Source of the DNA: Methylobacterium sp. R2-1
Lineage (GTDB): Bacteria; Pseudomonadota; Alphaproteobacteria; Rhizobiales; Beijerinckiaceae
Length of the DNA: 64,000 nt
NCBI RefSeq assembly: GCF_014191355.1
Contig: NZ_JACHWM010000018.1
Span: 1 to 64,000 of the forward strand
Direction: 5' to 3'
The position numbers and the translations under genes are program-made. The notes below the pieces were generated by a model. That model saw only the letters and a list, made by a program, of their open reading frames with translations. It did no database searches and was not told the origin of the DNA. Shown piece after piece: positions 17,593 through 26,098 of this stretch; positions within the stretch are counted from its first letter, which is position 1, and every line of letters begins with the position of its first letter.

Positions 17593-18372
17593 ATGATGAC
17601 CAGGAGAACACTGAACCAAGCGCTCGCAGCCGGCGCGGCCATCGCTCTTCTTTCAGGAAGCGCGTCAGTCCAGGCGTTGCCGCAGGCGCGCAATGTCGTC
17701 CTCGTGCACGGCCTCTTCGCTGACGGTTCGTGCTGGTCCGAAGTGATCCCGCGGCTGCAGGCGGTGGGCCTGAACGTGACCTCGGTGCAAAATCCGCTGA
17801 CCACTTTGGATGAGGCGGTTGCATCCGCTCAGCGTGCGCTTGCCCGGCAGGAGGGACCGACGGTCCTCGTTGGACACTCGTTCTCCGGGATGATCGTGAC
17901 CGAAGCCGGCATTGATCCCAAAGTTACCGCGCTCGTCTACGTTGCGGCCCGAGCACCGGATGCTGGCGAGGACTATACGGCGCTGGCCAAGACTTATCCG
18001 ACGCCGCCCGCCTCGGCTGGCATTGTGTTCGACGGGGACGAAGGGCGTCTGAGCGAGGCAGCCTTCCTAAAGGACTTTGCTGGCGATCTTCCACCAGAGC
18101 GAGCGAAGGTGCTGTTTGCCGTCCAGCAGCCGTTCCGCCGGTCTCTGCTGACAGGAAAGACCACCCAGGCAGCGTGGCGGTCGAAGCCTAGCTTCTACGC
18201 GGTGTCGGCCGAGGATCGGACGATCAATCCCGACCTTGAGCGTTTCATGGCCAAGCGCATGAACGCGAAGACGGTCGAGCTGAAAGCGAGCCATCTGTCA
18301 TTGATCTCGCAACCTCAGGAAATTGCCAATCTGATCCTTGAGGCTGCCGGCCATCCGCAAGAGCGCCCTTGA
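17593..18372 (+). CDS. Secreted alpha/beta hydrolase
   Basis: 259 residues starting at the ATG at 17593, preceded by GGAGACAACCACA. The N-terminus (MMTRRTLNQALAAGAAIALLSGSASVQA) is a twin-arginine-like signal peptide. Mature features: oxyanion-hole motif VLVHGLFADGSCW near residue 38, nucleophile elbow VLVGHSFSGMIV near residue 93, and the catalytic histidine in KASHLSLISQPQEIANLI near residue 240. This resembles the periplasmic salicylate-esterase/RutD-like group of about 250 residues. Substrate unknown. Confidence 0.87.
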   Translation: MMTRRTLNQALAAGAAIALLSGSASVQALPQARNVVLVHGLFADGSCWSEVIPRLQAVGLNVTSVQNPLTTLDEAVASAQRALARQEGPTVLVGHSFSGMIVTEAGIDPKVTALVYVAARAPDAGEDYTALAKTYPTPPASAGIVFDGDEGRLSEAAFLKDFAGDLPPERAKVLFAVQQPFRRSLLTGKTTQAAWRSKPSFYAVSAEDRTINPDLERFMAKRMNAKTVELKASHLSLISQPQEIANLILEAAGHPQERP

Positions 18373-18559
18373 TTGTTGTCCAGTCTTGGCAGCTACGCGA
18401 GCGCGGCCGGTGGGGTAACGACGCAGTGCGGGCTCCGGATCGCGGGCAACATGAAGCCGCGATACCGCGCTCGCATTTGAGGCTTGAAGCCCGGGCTGCC
18501 GACCTCATGGGCGTCGCAGCAAGACACCGATGAGACTAAGCCTGAGTGACCTCTGCGCG

Positions 18560-18700
18560 TGCCGTTGAGATCTCGCGTTGGGACGCGATGGCTGGCACCA
18601 GCGGGCGGACGAACATGGACAGCATCGCGCATACTCTCGTGCTCGTGCGGCACGGCCAGAGTGTCGCCTGTGTCCCTTCCCTAGCGATGGAGGCGCGGGG
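18560..18700 (+). pseudogene. Remnant of a histidine phosphatase (gpm-like) gene start
   Basis: Bases 18633-18661 are identical over 29 nt to 9753-9781, the start of the intact phosphatase gene, and encode the same HTLVLVRHGQS motif. Upstream similarity (GATCTCGC...ACGCGAT...GCGGGCGGACGAACATGGAC) extends to about 18560. The reading frame collapses soon after the motif. It is the leftover of a duplicated copy. Confidence 0.75.
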
Positions 18701-18717
18701 CGCGGCCGGGAGCGAGC

Positions 18718-18840
18718 ATGCAAGTTCCTGATGTTCCAGGCTCCGGCGAGCTGGACGTTGCTGTCATCGGTGCCGGAGCGGCCGGCTTTGCCGCAGCCCG
18801 GCAGCTCGCCGAACGGCACTGCGCGTCGTCGAGCTGGACA
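18718..18840 (+). pseudogene. N-terminal fragment of an FAD/NAD(P)-binding oxidoreductase
   Basis: The frame encodes ELDVAVIGAGAAGFAAAR followed by QLAERH, a textbook dinucleotide-binding GxGxxG beta-alpha-beta start of a flavin amine oxidase or monooxygenase, then loses similarity within ten residues. No remainder of the enzyme is found downstream. Together with the adjacent phosphatase remnant it marks 18.5-18.9 kb as a graveyard of gene fragments. Confidence 0.65.
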
Positions 18841-18968
18841 TCAAGCTCACATGGGGCTCAACACCCAGCCCGTGGCCCCCTTTGCGGAGACAACCTAGAC
18901 GACAGCGAGACCCCTCGCGGCCTGCCGTCGGTTGAAGTAGCTTCGGTGTCACCACAGGAGTGTTCGAG

Positions 18969-19235
18969 ATGGCCCTACTCATCCGCGAGCTTCAACGATC
19001 CGCCAAAGGCCCTGTCGAAAACGATGAGGATTGGTGGCGTCTGGTCTTCGACACGGACACGAAGCGCCTCTACGTCGAGCACGAATGGCAGCATACGGAC
19101 GTGCGTGGGGCTGGCCACTCAAACCAGGGTAAGGAGCAGCTTGAAATTCCGGAGTATCTCTTGCAGGCGGGGCAAACGACGGGGCACCGCGAACTCTGGC
19201 GGCTCATCCGAACACTCTTTGCTGAGGCGCACTGA
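18969..19235 (+). CDS. Small hypothetical protein
   Basis: 88 residues from the ATG at 18969 (MALLIRELQRSAKG), with AGGAG nine bases upstream; an in-frame GTG three codons earlier is less likely. Acidic, tryptophan-rich (DEDWWRLVFDTDTKRLYVEHEW) with a C-terminal amphipathic helix (RELWRLIRTLFAEAH). No signal peptide or membrane segment. Compact soluble domain of unknown function. Confidence 0.6.
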   Translation: MALLIRELQRSAKGPVENDEDWWRLVFDTDTKRLYVEHEWQHTDVRGAGHSNQGKEQLEIPEYLLQAGQTTGHRELWRLIRTLFAEAH

Positions 19236-19481
19236 CCGCTGCGCTTGCCGGCCTACAGATCCCGTCACGGCATCGCTGCCGATCTGGACCACCGCGAGAT
19301 CCCAACTGCGCAGGGGGGCAGCAGAAGCAGCTTTGGCAACACTGCACCGGTCTCCTCGACCTGCCGCAGGCCGCTCTTGATGGCGCGCTAGAGGCAACCA
19401 ATCTTGAAGGCAGGGTTCGAGGTTCGCCCGCCGCTTGGTTGGTGTCGCCGGCTACGGTGTGGTGGGTGAACGGCTATCGCG
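19236..19481. other. Intergenic stretch, no gene seen
   Basis: About 245 bases with no supportable frame; short minus-strand frames here lack start signals and look like decayed coding sequence. Confidence 0.3.
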
Positions 19482-19643
19482 ATGGAGGAACTGATGGCGC
19501 GCCTGACGCAGTCGCTACGCTTGTTCTATGACCATCTGTGCTCACAGATCCGAGCATCGGCCGAGAGGCACGAAGCCGAGGCGGCACGCCTTCGAGCTGA
19601 GCTCGCCAAGCACTCCGGAGGACCGCCCGAAACTGCCCGTTGA
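19482..19643 (+). CDS. Very small helical hypothetical protein
   Basis: 53 residues (MEELMARLTQSLRLFYDHLC... ending GGPPETAR), strongly alpha-helical with a heptad-like RAxAERHEAEAARLRAELA segment. Codon bias in the third position fits the genome, but no strong ribosome binding site is visible and its 3' part overlaps the tail of the DUF559 pseudogene on the other strand. Either this or the antisense tail is coding, not both. Confidence 0.35.
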   Translation: MEELMARLTQSLRLFYDHLCSQIRASAERHEAEAARLRAELAKHSGGPPETAR

Positions 19644-20810
19644 GGTCCTGGCCGTGCCGGCCGAGGAGACCCCAGAGGATCAGGGCCTGTTTCGGCGTCG
19701 GCATCCCGCCGATCGCTCCCCCTCGGTCGTGCCGCCCGCAGTCGAACAACGGCGCGGATCTTCTCAATCGCCAGAGGCAGGTCGGCCGCAACCTGCTCGT
19801 TGGTCAAGCGCAGCACGAGGTAGCCCGCGGTCAGCAACTCGTAATCGCGGTGGCGATCATTGCCGAATTTCGGCTCGGTCCGATGCTCGGGTCCGTCGAG
19901 TTCCACGACGACGCGATGCGCGCGACAGAGCAGATCGACGCGCGGTCGCGCGCCCCAGGTTCCGACCGGCACCGAGGCGTTGCAGGCGAATAGACCCGCA
20001 AGCTCGGCGTCCTGTTCCCAGGCTGCCGCGCCCCACCGCTCGATCTCGCTGGCATGGTGTGCCCCGAGCAGTGCGATGAAGCGCGCGAGCGCCGCAGGCT
20101 CCTCCCGGACGAGCTCACGGGCGCCGTAGAGGATGCGGTCATAGGGCGGCGGTCTCGGCCGGCTCCACGGTCAGAGCCACCACCATGGCAGCCCCCCTGC
20201 CGGGAGCACCATTCCAGCGCCTCGATCGCCGGCCGGGCTCGCATCGCCGAGGCGGGATCGACCTCCCAGATCAGGACGACACCGGCAGAATCGATCGCCC
20301 GAAGCAGCTGCCCGAATTCGAGCGCCGGCGTCATCCGCCGAAAGCGCGGCGGATGGGCGAGCCGGGCGCGCTTCGAGGCGGCCTTCAGCCAGGGATCAGT
20401 TGCAACCGGAACGACGTCTTCACCCTGACCGTGCCAGCGCGGCCAACGGTCGAGCGCCAATTCGGCGAGGTCATTGAGCAACTGATCGACGATGTCCGTC
20501 GCTGCGGGAAATCCTTCACACGAGACCAGAAGTGCGCTGCGGCTGCAATCAGAGGCCTCCGAAACAAGGGCACCAATGCCCTCTCGGCCGGTCCCCACAA
20601 CGACCATGCACTGCCCCGGCACCAGGCGGAGGATGCCTTGAGCCAGATCGCCTGCCGTGATCCGCGGTCGCGCCGCAACGTCAGGATTCAGGGACGGTTG
20701 CAAACCGAAACCGTATTGCTGAGGTAAGCGCCGACGTTCGAGCGCCGAGCGGCCTTCGCGCTCGTCAACCCAGCACAGGCGTTTGATCCTGGCTAGCGGA
20801 TTCGCATCCT
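19526..20810 (-). pseudogene. DUF559 (very-short-patch-repair-like) endonuclease protein, frameshifted
   Basis: Protein similarity runs through three frames. Upstream, one frame reads LLVSCEGFPAATDIVDQLLNDLAELALDRW...VLIWEVDPASAMRARPAIEALEWCSRQGG; at a C6 run near 20190 it shifts to MVVALTVEPAETAAL; near 20145 it shifts again to YDRILYGARELVREEPAALARFIALLGAHHASEIERWG and then the DUF559 core VDLLCRAHRVVVELDGPEHRT with RLTNEQVAADLPLAIEKIRAVV. The D...E...P segment matches the restriction-endonuclease-like core. Two shifts, one in a homopolymer, mean a pseudogene or sequencing error. The 5' boundary is uncertain. Confidence 0.65.
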
Positions 20811-20994
20811 CAAGTTGCCCGTGCTGTGGAGACCGTCTGGTGCTCCACCGAGTGCTCGAGCCGTCGTCGCGATCGCCCGATGATCCCACCAGACGCCCAG
20901 CGGCACGCTCGCGGCACATGCACCTCAACCACGCCGCACGCCGTCCACATCCGCGGAGACATTGCCGGCGCTTGAGCGGCTGCTCCGCCGCCCC

Positions 20995-21032
20995 TGGCGC
21001 ACCCGACACGATTCGAACGTGTGACCTTTGCC
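20995..21032 (-). repeat. Perfect 38-base inverted copy of the tRNA-Arg 3' end
   Basis: The minus strand here is identical to 21178-21215: anticodon-stem 3' strand, variable loop, T-arm, acceptor 3' strand, discriminator G and CCA. The 5' part upstream on the minus strand does not complete a tRNA fold. The two copies face each other 145 bases apart and can form a large cruciform. They may be the products of two integration or excision events at the same tRNA attachment core. Confidence 0.8.
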
Positions 21033-21138
21033 TGAGGAGGGGCGCGCAACCATCCCATTGAGCGATCAGGGCATTTCATCACCCCGCACAGCGCCGTTGC
21101 GTCCGCCGCCCAGTTGGGCTACTCACGAGCCACGGTCA

Positions 21139-21215
21139 GCACCCGTAGCTCAGCTGGATAGAGCGTTGCCCTCCGAAGGCAAAGGTCACACGTTCGAATC
21201 GTGTCGGGTGCGCCA
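21139..21215 (+). tRNA. tRNA-Arg (anticodon CCG)
   Basis: 77 nt with encoded CCA. Acceptor GCACCCG pairs with CGGGTGC, discriminator G. D-arm GCTC...GAGC, anticodon stem TTGCC/GGCAA with loop CTCCGAA (anticodon CCG, reads CGG), T-arm ACACG-TTCGAAT-CGTGT. All stems are fully paired. Its 3' half is overlapped on the opposite strand by the last ten codons of the serine recombinase gene, marking it as the integration site. Confidence 0.96.
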
Positions 21216-22853
21216 TTTCCGTACAGAACTGCGAACGCCGGACACGGCTTCGTCGCCCGAACCGGACAGGGCATTCTCCAGGCTCTCCTTGTCGCCGACG
21301 ATGCGGATTACGTCCGCTCCCACCTCGACGCGATCGACAATCGCCTGAAGCCACGCTTTCCGGAACGGGATCTCACCCGAGGTCACATTCTCGCGCAACA
21401 GACGCCCGAAGCGCTCGATCAGTTCAGGCCCGATCTCAGTTGGATTCGGGTTGACCATACGGATCCGGCCGAGGGCAGCTTTCGCCAGATCGCGCTCGGC
21501 TCGCAACGTTGAGAGCCGCTCCTTCAGCAGATCGTCCGGCTCGTCGTCGCCGTTCTCCACCAACCGATAAAGCCGCCTCAGCTTCTCCTCCGCGGTCGCG
21601 AGCTCGCTGCGTAGTGCAGCCACGCGGCCATCGACCTGCGTCGCTTGCTCAGCGCGCAGCGCCCACAGCGAGGCCAGTGTCGCCCGCAATCGGTCAGGCT
21701 GCAGCAGGTCGGCCACGAGACGTTCGGTAACCAGGGTGTCGAGCGTGTCCATCCGGATCGTCCGGCCCGAGCAGCCCGTCGGACCCTGCCGTCCCTTCGT
21801 CGAGCAACTGTAGTAGCGGTGCACCTGACCCGATCCCGAGGTGCCGGTGCGCAGCGTCATCGCACCGCCGCAACTGCTGCAGGTCGCAAGCCCGGTGAGC
21901 AGGATCGGGCCCGTCACCACCCGCGCCGGCGTGACGCGTGGGTTGTGCGCCTTCAGCGTCGCCTGCACCGCCTCGAACTCATCCGAGGCGATGATAGGCG
22001 GCACCGCGATGCCTATGTGCTCTGCCTTCGGCTTGGCTTGTCGCGTCTTCGAGCAGCGCTTGTTGAAGCCCCACTCCCCCACATAGATCCGGTTCGTCAG
22101 TATGCCGTGGATCGTGGCTACCCCGAAGCGGGCCCCGGCGCGTGTGCGATAGCCGCGCTCATTCAGGTGGCAGGTGAGCGCCTTTACGCCGAGGGGGCCA
22201 GAGCGGCCGTCGCCGTGCCGGTAGAGTTTGAAAATCGGCCGAACTGTTTCCGCCTCGACCGGATCGACGATCGGACGCTTCTTGACCCGGCTGCCGCGCC
22301 GCTCGATCTCTTCGAGCGTGTAGCCGAGCGGTAGCGTGGCCCCGTTGTAAAAGCCCTGGCGCGCGTTCTCGTTCATCGCGCGCTGGACGTGCTTGCTGTT
22401 CTCGAGGCTGTTGTACTCGTCGAACAGCGCGATCATCTGGCGCATCATCTTGGCGGCAGAATCGTCGCCGAACTCTTGGGTGATCGAGACGAGCCGTACC
22501 CCGACCTTCAAGAGGCGGCGCACATACATCTCCAGTCCAAGCGCGTCGCGGAAGAAGCGTGACAGTGAATGCACGACGATGACGTCGTAGGGGTGATCGC
22601 CATCCTCGGCCCGGTTGAGCATGGCCTGGAATGCGGGGCGGTTGTCGTCGAGGGCGGAGGCTCCGGGTTCGACATGCTCAGCGATGACGGGCCAGCCATG
22701 GGCGGTGCAGTACGCGCGCACCGACTTGCGCTGGTCGGGAATGGAGAGGTCGCTCTCGGCTTGCCGGCCCGTTGAGACACGTAGGTACAGACAGGCGCGT
22801 AGTTGACCGTCCCGAGCGGGTAGGAGGCAGTTCGAGCGGTTGATCATTTTCAT
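21186..22853 (-). CDS. Large serine recombinase (site-specific integrase)
   Basis: 555 residues. Resolvase/invertase catalytic domain at 18-165 with nucleophile Ser27 in CLYLRVSTGRQ and the VHSLSRFFRDALGLE helix; recombinase DNA-binding domain about 180-310 (LPLGYTLEEIERR, LTCHLNERGYRTRAG, IHGILTNRIYVGEW); zinc ribbon about 320-370 (CSSCGGAMT...YYSCSTKG...GC); coiled-coil-rich C-terminus (RSELATAEEKLRRLYRLVENG). Its last residues WRTRHDSNV and stop are encoded by the antisense of the tRNA-Arg acceptor and T-arm, so the reading frame was completed by the host tRNA. Serine integrases rarely use tRNA genes; tyrosine recombinases usually do. Probable integrase of the element lying to its right. 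Confidence 0.93.
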   Translation of the reverse strand: MKMINRSNCLLPARDGQLRACLYLRVSTGRQAESDLSIPDQRKSVRAYCTAHGWPVIAEHVEPGASALDDNRPAFQAMLNRAEDGDHPYDVIVVHSLSRFFRDALGLEMYVRRLLKVGVRLVSITQEFGDDSAAKMMRQMIALFDEYNSLENSKHVQRAMNENARQGFYNGATLPLGYTLEEIERRGSRVKKRPIVDPVEAETVRPIFKLYRHGDGRSGPLGVKALTCHLNERGYRTRAGARFGVATIHGILTNRIYVGEWGFNKRCSKTRQAKPKAEHIGIAVPPIIASDEFEAVQATLKAHNPRVTPARVVTGPILLTGLATCSSCGGAMTLRTGTSGSGQVHRYYSCSTKGRQGPTGCSGRTIRMDTLDTLVTERLVADLLQPDRLRATLASLWALRAEQATQVDGRVAALRSELATAEEKLRRLYRLVENGDDEPDDLLKERLSTLRAERDLAKAALGRIRMVNPNPTEIGPELIERFGRLLRENVTSGEIPFRKAWLQAIVDRVEVGADVIRIVGDKESLENALSGSGDEAVSGVRSSVRKWRTRHDSNV

Positions 22854-22996
22854 CGGTCAAGCCTCCGACGCAGCTGGCGGCAAGGTGAGTCGGCTGAGGG
22901 GAGAGGCAAAGCCGGGATGGTACGCGATCCACAGACCTCTCGCCGCGCCCTGTTCGAATGGGGCTTTGACAGGCACCGTCGAGACGAACGGGCGCG

Positions 22997-23272
22997 TCAT
23001 GGCAGCAGGTCGCGAAGAAGCGCGTCGATCTCGGCCCCAAGGAAGGTCTCGAGTACGTCGAGTTGGGCCCGGGAGACCGGCAGTGGGCGCGGGAGATCGT
23101 TCACGACCTGAGGCGGATCAGGCTCGCGTCGGGACAAGCGCCCGCGTTTGCGCCGCGGAGACAGCGGCGCGGGCACGTCGGTGCCGAAGTGTGCTCCCCG
23201 ACCTTTGACAGGTGCTCCGGCGGCCGGGGACTTCAGCGATGTCTCGGCGCCGGCTACCGCGCCCGATGTCAT
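22997..23272 (-). CDS. Small hypothetical protein linked to the integrase
   Basis: 91 residues from the ATG at 23270-23272. The first half is low-complexity (Ala, Gly, Pro, Arg); the second half is conserved-looking: PLPVSRAQLDVLETFLGAEIDALLRDLLP, one or two acidic amphipathic helices. It lies 143 bases upstream of the recombinase on the same strand and could be cotranscribed. The frame stays open to 23461, and the ribosome binding site is weak, so the start is uncertain. No known family recognised. Confidence 0.45.
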   Translation of the reverse strand: MTSGAVAGAETSLKSPAAGAPVKGRGAHFGTDVPAPLSPRRKRGRLSRREPDPPQVVNDLPRPLPVSRAQLDVLETFLGAEIDALLRDLLP

Positions 23273-23771
23273 CCGTGCCGGCTTCGACGCACCTGGGGTG
23301 CACGCCGCCGGCGGAGCGGAGGGTCGATACACCACGAAGCACGTGAGGTCCCACGCCGACCGGCAGCCTACGCATCCGAGGCTGGCCGCCGGCCAGCGTG
23401 GGGCAGTTTCTTCACCTTCCCCGGCGCGACACGACGCGTCCGCGCAATCGCGAACCGCCATGTACGGCTAAGATTCCTGGAAACTCGGTTGAACGCAAGC
23501 CGTGTTCTCACGCAGGTGTTCAGCCGTGCCTTCCGACGGCGGTACGGCCTCTCGCCTATGCAGGTCGAGCCGGGATCGGCGCCGATTGCAGCAGCGGCCG
23601 AGAGCAGCTTACGGCTGGCTACGGGATCTGTAGCCAGCTTGACCGTGCGGGGGGGGCTGCAGAGGGTGGCAAACGGTCGTCACCTTAGAAGAAGAAAGTG
23701 TGCGTATCAGGTCGCCCTATCGAGTCCGCTCAGGTACACACGGAAGAGATCAAAGCGCGTACGAGTGGGCC
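23273..23771. other. Intergenic region, transition to low-GC DNA
   Basis: About 500 bases without a supportable gene. Composition shifts from high-GC genome-like to markedly AT-richer towards 23700, marking the left edge of the HNH-ATPase insert. A G8 run at 23650-23657 is notable. Confidence 0.35.
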
Positions 23772-24977
23772 ATGTCACGGCACAACTTCTCAGATGAAAA
23801 TCGGCATGTCATTGCAGCTCGCGCTGGGTTTCGATGCTCATATCCGGGGTGTAATCAGCTTACCATCGGCCCTGCAAAATCAAGCGACACCTTTGAAAAC
23901 ACTGGCTTCGGCTGTCATATATATTCAGCCTCCGAGAAGGGCCCGCGTGGCCAAGGATTATTGACGCCAGAACAGATAAAACATCCAACTAATGGTATAT
24001 GGATGTGCGGTAGTCACGAAAATCTTATCGACAAAAAAAGTGGTGTCCGTTTCCCAGTCCATACTCTGCAGAGCTGGAAAGCATTACATGAATATAGGAC
24101 GTCTTACGAGCATAGTGGTAGACAAGCGGCGTTTGGTTTCGTCAAACAAATAAAAATGCTAAATACGCCACTTTTTGGCGCTAACGCACTAATTAATCTA
24201 GCTAAAACGACGTTCCTGATTGGCCGCAATGGCACTGGAAAATCCGCGATATGCGAGTGGTTGACCGTCCTCGATACGGGGCGAAATTTAAATAGATGGC
24301 TTGAATGCGATGATCTCGAATATATCATAACTTTCGACGCACCGGCGGAGCACCAGCTTCAAGCGAAAATAGCCGGGGGCATACTGGACCTCAATCTCGA
24401 TAAATGCGCAGTCAGTCGCAATTACGCCCGGTCTGCAACCGTCTTCCTAAAAGACCGAGGTGATCCCAATATATTCTGTGATCTCAAAAAATTTATGGAT
24501 TTATTTGGGATTGAAGAACAAGCGTTACGCAGTCTGATCGCACAAGTGTCCAGCAATTTTATCAATAGATTGTATTTTTCGGTACGAAGCGGTGATGCGG
24601 ACGAGGCGTACGATGGGGAAAGAACCTCGCCTATTTATGAAATGCGCTGTGAGCTTGCTAGAGGCGACTCATTCTCCTTCTTACAGCTGTCTGGAGGTGA
24701 ACAGGGACGCATTCTTCTCGAAATTGCAATGGCAATGGCGCAAGAGGCCGTGCAATTTGGCCCTGTCTTAATGATTGTTGAACTCAACTCTTTAGGCATA
24801 GATTGGGGCGCCATCAAACCATACTTGGCGCACTTCGCAAATGGAGACTGCCTATATCAAACCATTATTACTTCTTACGGGCTGCCGACAAACATCGAAA
24901 TGCTTGGCTGGCAGATTTACACATTCGAGGATGACAAAAACGGGAAATATTCTGTAGCGCCGACGCTTGTCGGCTAG
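23772..24977 (+). CDS. HNH-like nuclease domain fused to ABC-type ATPase
   Basis: 401 residues from the ATG at 23772 (MSRHNFSDENRHVIAARAGF). Residues 10-110 are an HNH-like zinc-finger nuclease: metal ligands C22/C27 (CSYPGC) and C79/H82 (CGSH), with H49 (GFGCHIYSAS), N74 and H82 as likely active-site residues. Residues 120-401 are an ABC/SMC-like ATPase: Walker A GRNGTGKS at 151-158, ABC signature LSGGEQGR near 330, and a Walker B-like strand LMIVELNS near 355 that lacks the usual Asp. Strikingly AT-rich with foreign codon use, between an integrase and IS remnants. Septu pairs a separate ATPase (PtuA) and HNH nuclease (PtuB); here both functions are in one chain. Antiphage role is inferred. 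Confidence 0.75.
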   Translation: MSRHNFSDENRHVIAARAGFRCSYPGCNQLTIGPAKSSDTFENTGFGCHIYSASEKGPRGQGLLTPEQIKHPTNGIWMCGSHENLIDKKSGVRFPVHTLQSWKALHEYRTSYEHSGRQAAFGFVKQIKMLNTPLFGANALINLAKTTFLIGRNGTGKSAICEWLTVLDTGRNLNRWLECDDLEYIITFDAPAEHQLQAKIAGGILDLNLDKCAVSRNYARSATVFLKDRGDPNIFCDLKKFMDLFGIEEQALRSLIAQVSSNFINRLYFSVRSGDADEAYDGERTSPIYEMRCELARGDSFSFLQLSGGEQGRILLEIAMAMAQEAVQFGPVLMIVELNSLGIDWGAIKPYLAHFANGDCLYQTIITSYGLPTNIEMLGWQIYTFEDDKNGKYSVAPTLVG

Positions 24978-25377
24978 GTACAATCACAATACCGATTTAG
25001 AATCTAATTTTTTATCATGACTTCTGGATTTTTTTTAAACGGAATCATCTCTATCGAAATCGGATCATCTGAGTATCTGGTAGTGGGCCTAACATAGCCG
25101 GCAGCAGGGAAGCAGACCTTCCGAATGCCTGGGAAGAGTCGGAAGAAGGACCTCAGATGATCAGGCTCTGATGTCGACGAGTATCGGCCATTCGGCTCTC
25201 GACCCTTTAGGGTCTTTCGGGAGTTCGCTCTTATAGGTCCGCTGCCGAAGCCCTTGCGTTAGACGATCCGAGTCTAAATAGAAGCCGCCAAGGGTCAAAT
25301 ACAGTACGGCGATGTCACAGATGTGCTGCAACGAGTTTGAATGTAACACTGTTTGCTGCTGCACCTCACAACGAGGC
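24978..25377. other. AT-rich intergenic stretch
   Basis: 400 bases, AT-rich near 25000-25060, with no supportable gene. The segment GACCCTTTAGGGTC (25200-25213) is a short palindrome that could end the upstream or downstream transcript. Confidence 0.35.
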
Positions 25378-26098
25378 TCAGTCCGCGACTCTAGCGAAAA
25401 GGCTCTCGGCAGCCCCTTCGAGACGCTCGACTTCGCTTTCGTTGAAATGTTCCCAATCCTCGGCTTTGAACAGCATTGACTCTATCTGGATGTATGAACG
25501 CGGGTCGCGTTCGAGCACGCGCAAGACCGTCTGCTTCTCGTACCATCGCAGCGACCCCTGCAGCACCGGTGACAGCAGTCCCTGCCAATCCTCGATCTGA
25601 TCGAAGCGGGGGTGGCCCGCGAGATCGTTGAAGGCACGCCAAAGTTCAATGCTCGTCCCTCTCGGGCCAGCTTCTCCTCCACGCGCGAAAGACCCCGTCC
25701 AGCGCTGGAACAGCGCGGTCAAAACCTCGTCGATGAATGGAGACACGATGGTGCGCGCGAGCCCACAGAGGCCTGCGAAGATCTCGTCCGTCCCGGAAGA
25801 TAGATGCACGGTGAGGAACGGGATGAGCCGGTCGCCGATGAAGGCGGCGATTTGCTGGCGTCCGGAGTATGAGCAGATGTGAGGGAGCAGAGCATTGCCA
25901 TCACGGTCAAGCAGCCGGAAGAAGATTTCAGTGTTTCCCGCCGCAGCGAGACAGGCGAGCAGCCGCTCGGCGTACGCGTTCGGGTACGGCCCGGACAGGA
26001 GTTTCTCGTGCCAGCGGATAGGAATGTCGCAGTGGTTTGCGGCAACTAAGGCAGGGCGGATCCAGGCTCCCACCGCCTCCGAGCTGCTGCTGTAGGTT
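25378..26098 (-). pseudogene. C-terminal portion of an unknown protein, cut by IS3-family DNA
   Basis: About 240 residues ending at the stop at 25378 (start of visible part: TYSSSSEAVGAWIRPALVAANHCDIPIRWHEKLLSG). It is largely helical with no motif I recognise. The open frame enters from inside the transposase remnant at about 26098, where the IS3 OrfB ends abruptly after WFEDYN, so the gene has lost its own start and N-terminus. Composition matches the high-GC genome, unlike the neighbouring HNH-ATPase. Probably not expressed as a functional protein. Confidence 0.6.

Larger units (their letters stand above)
20955..21215 (+). repeat. Right copy of ~230-bp direct repeat, ending in intact tRNA-Arg
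   Basis: Homologous to 12091-12320 (see that entry). This copy continues through the complete tRNA-Arg, whereas the left one breaks off after the anticodon stem. Within it, 20995-21032 is a perfect 38-base inverted copy of the tRNA 3' end (21178-21215). Confidence 0.75.

Noticed and set aside
20995..21075. A tRNA gene on the minus strand ending at 20995
   Set aside because: The 3' half is perfect but the sequence upstream gives no acceptor 5' strand complementary to it and a mismatched anticodon stem.
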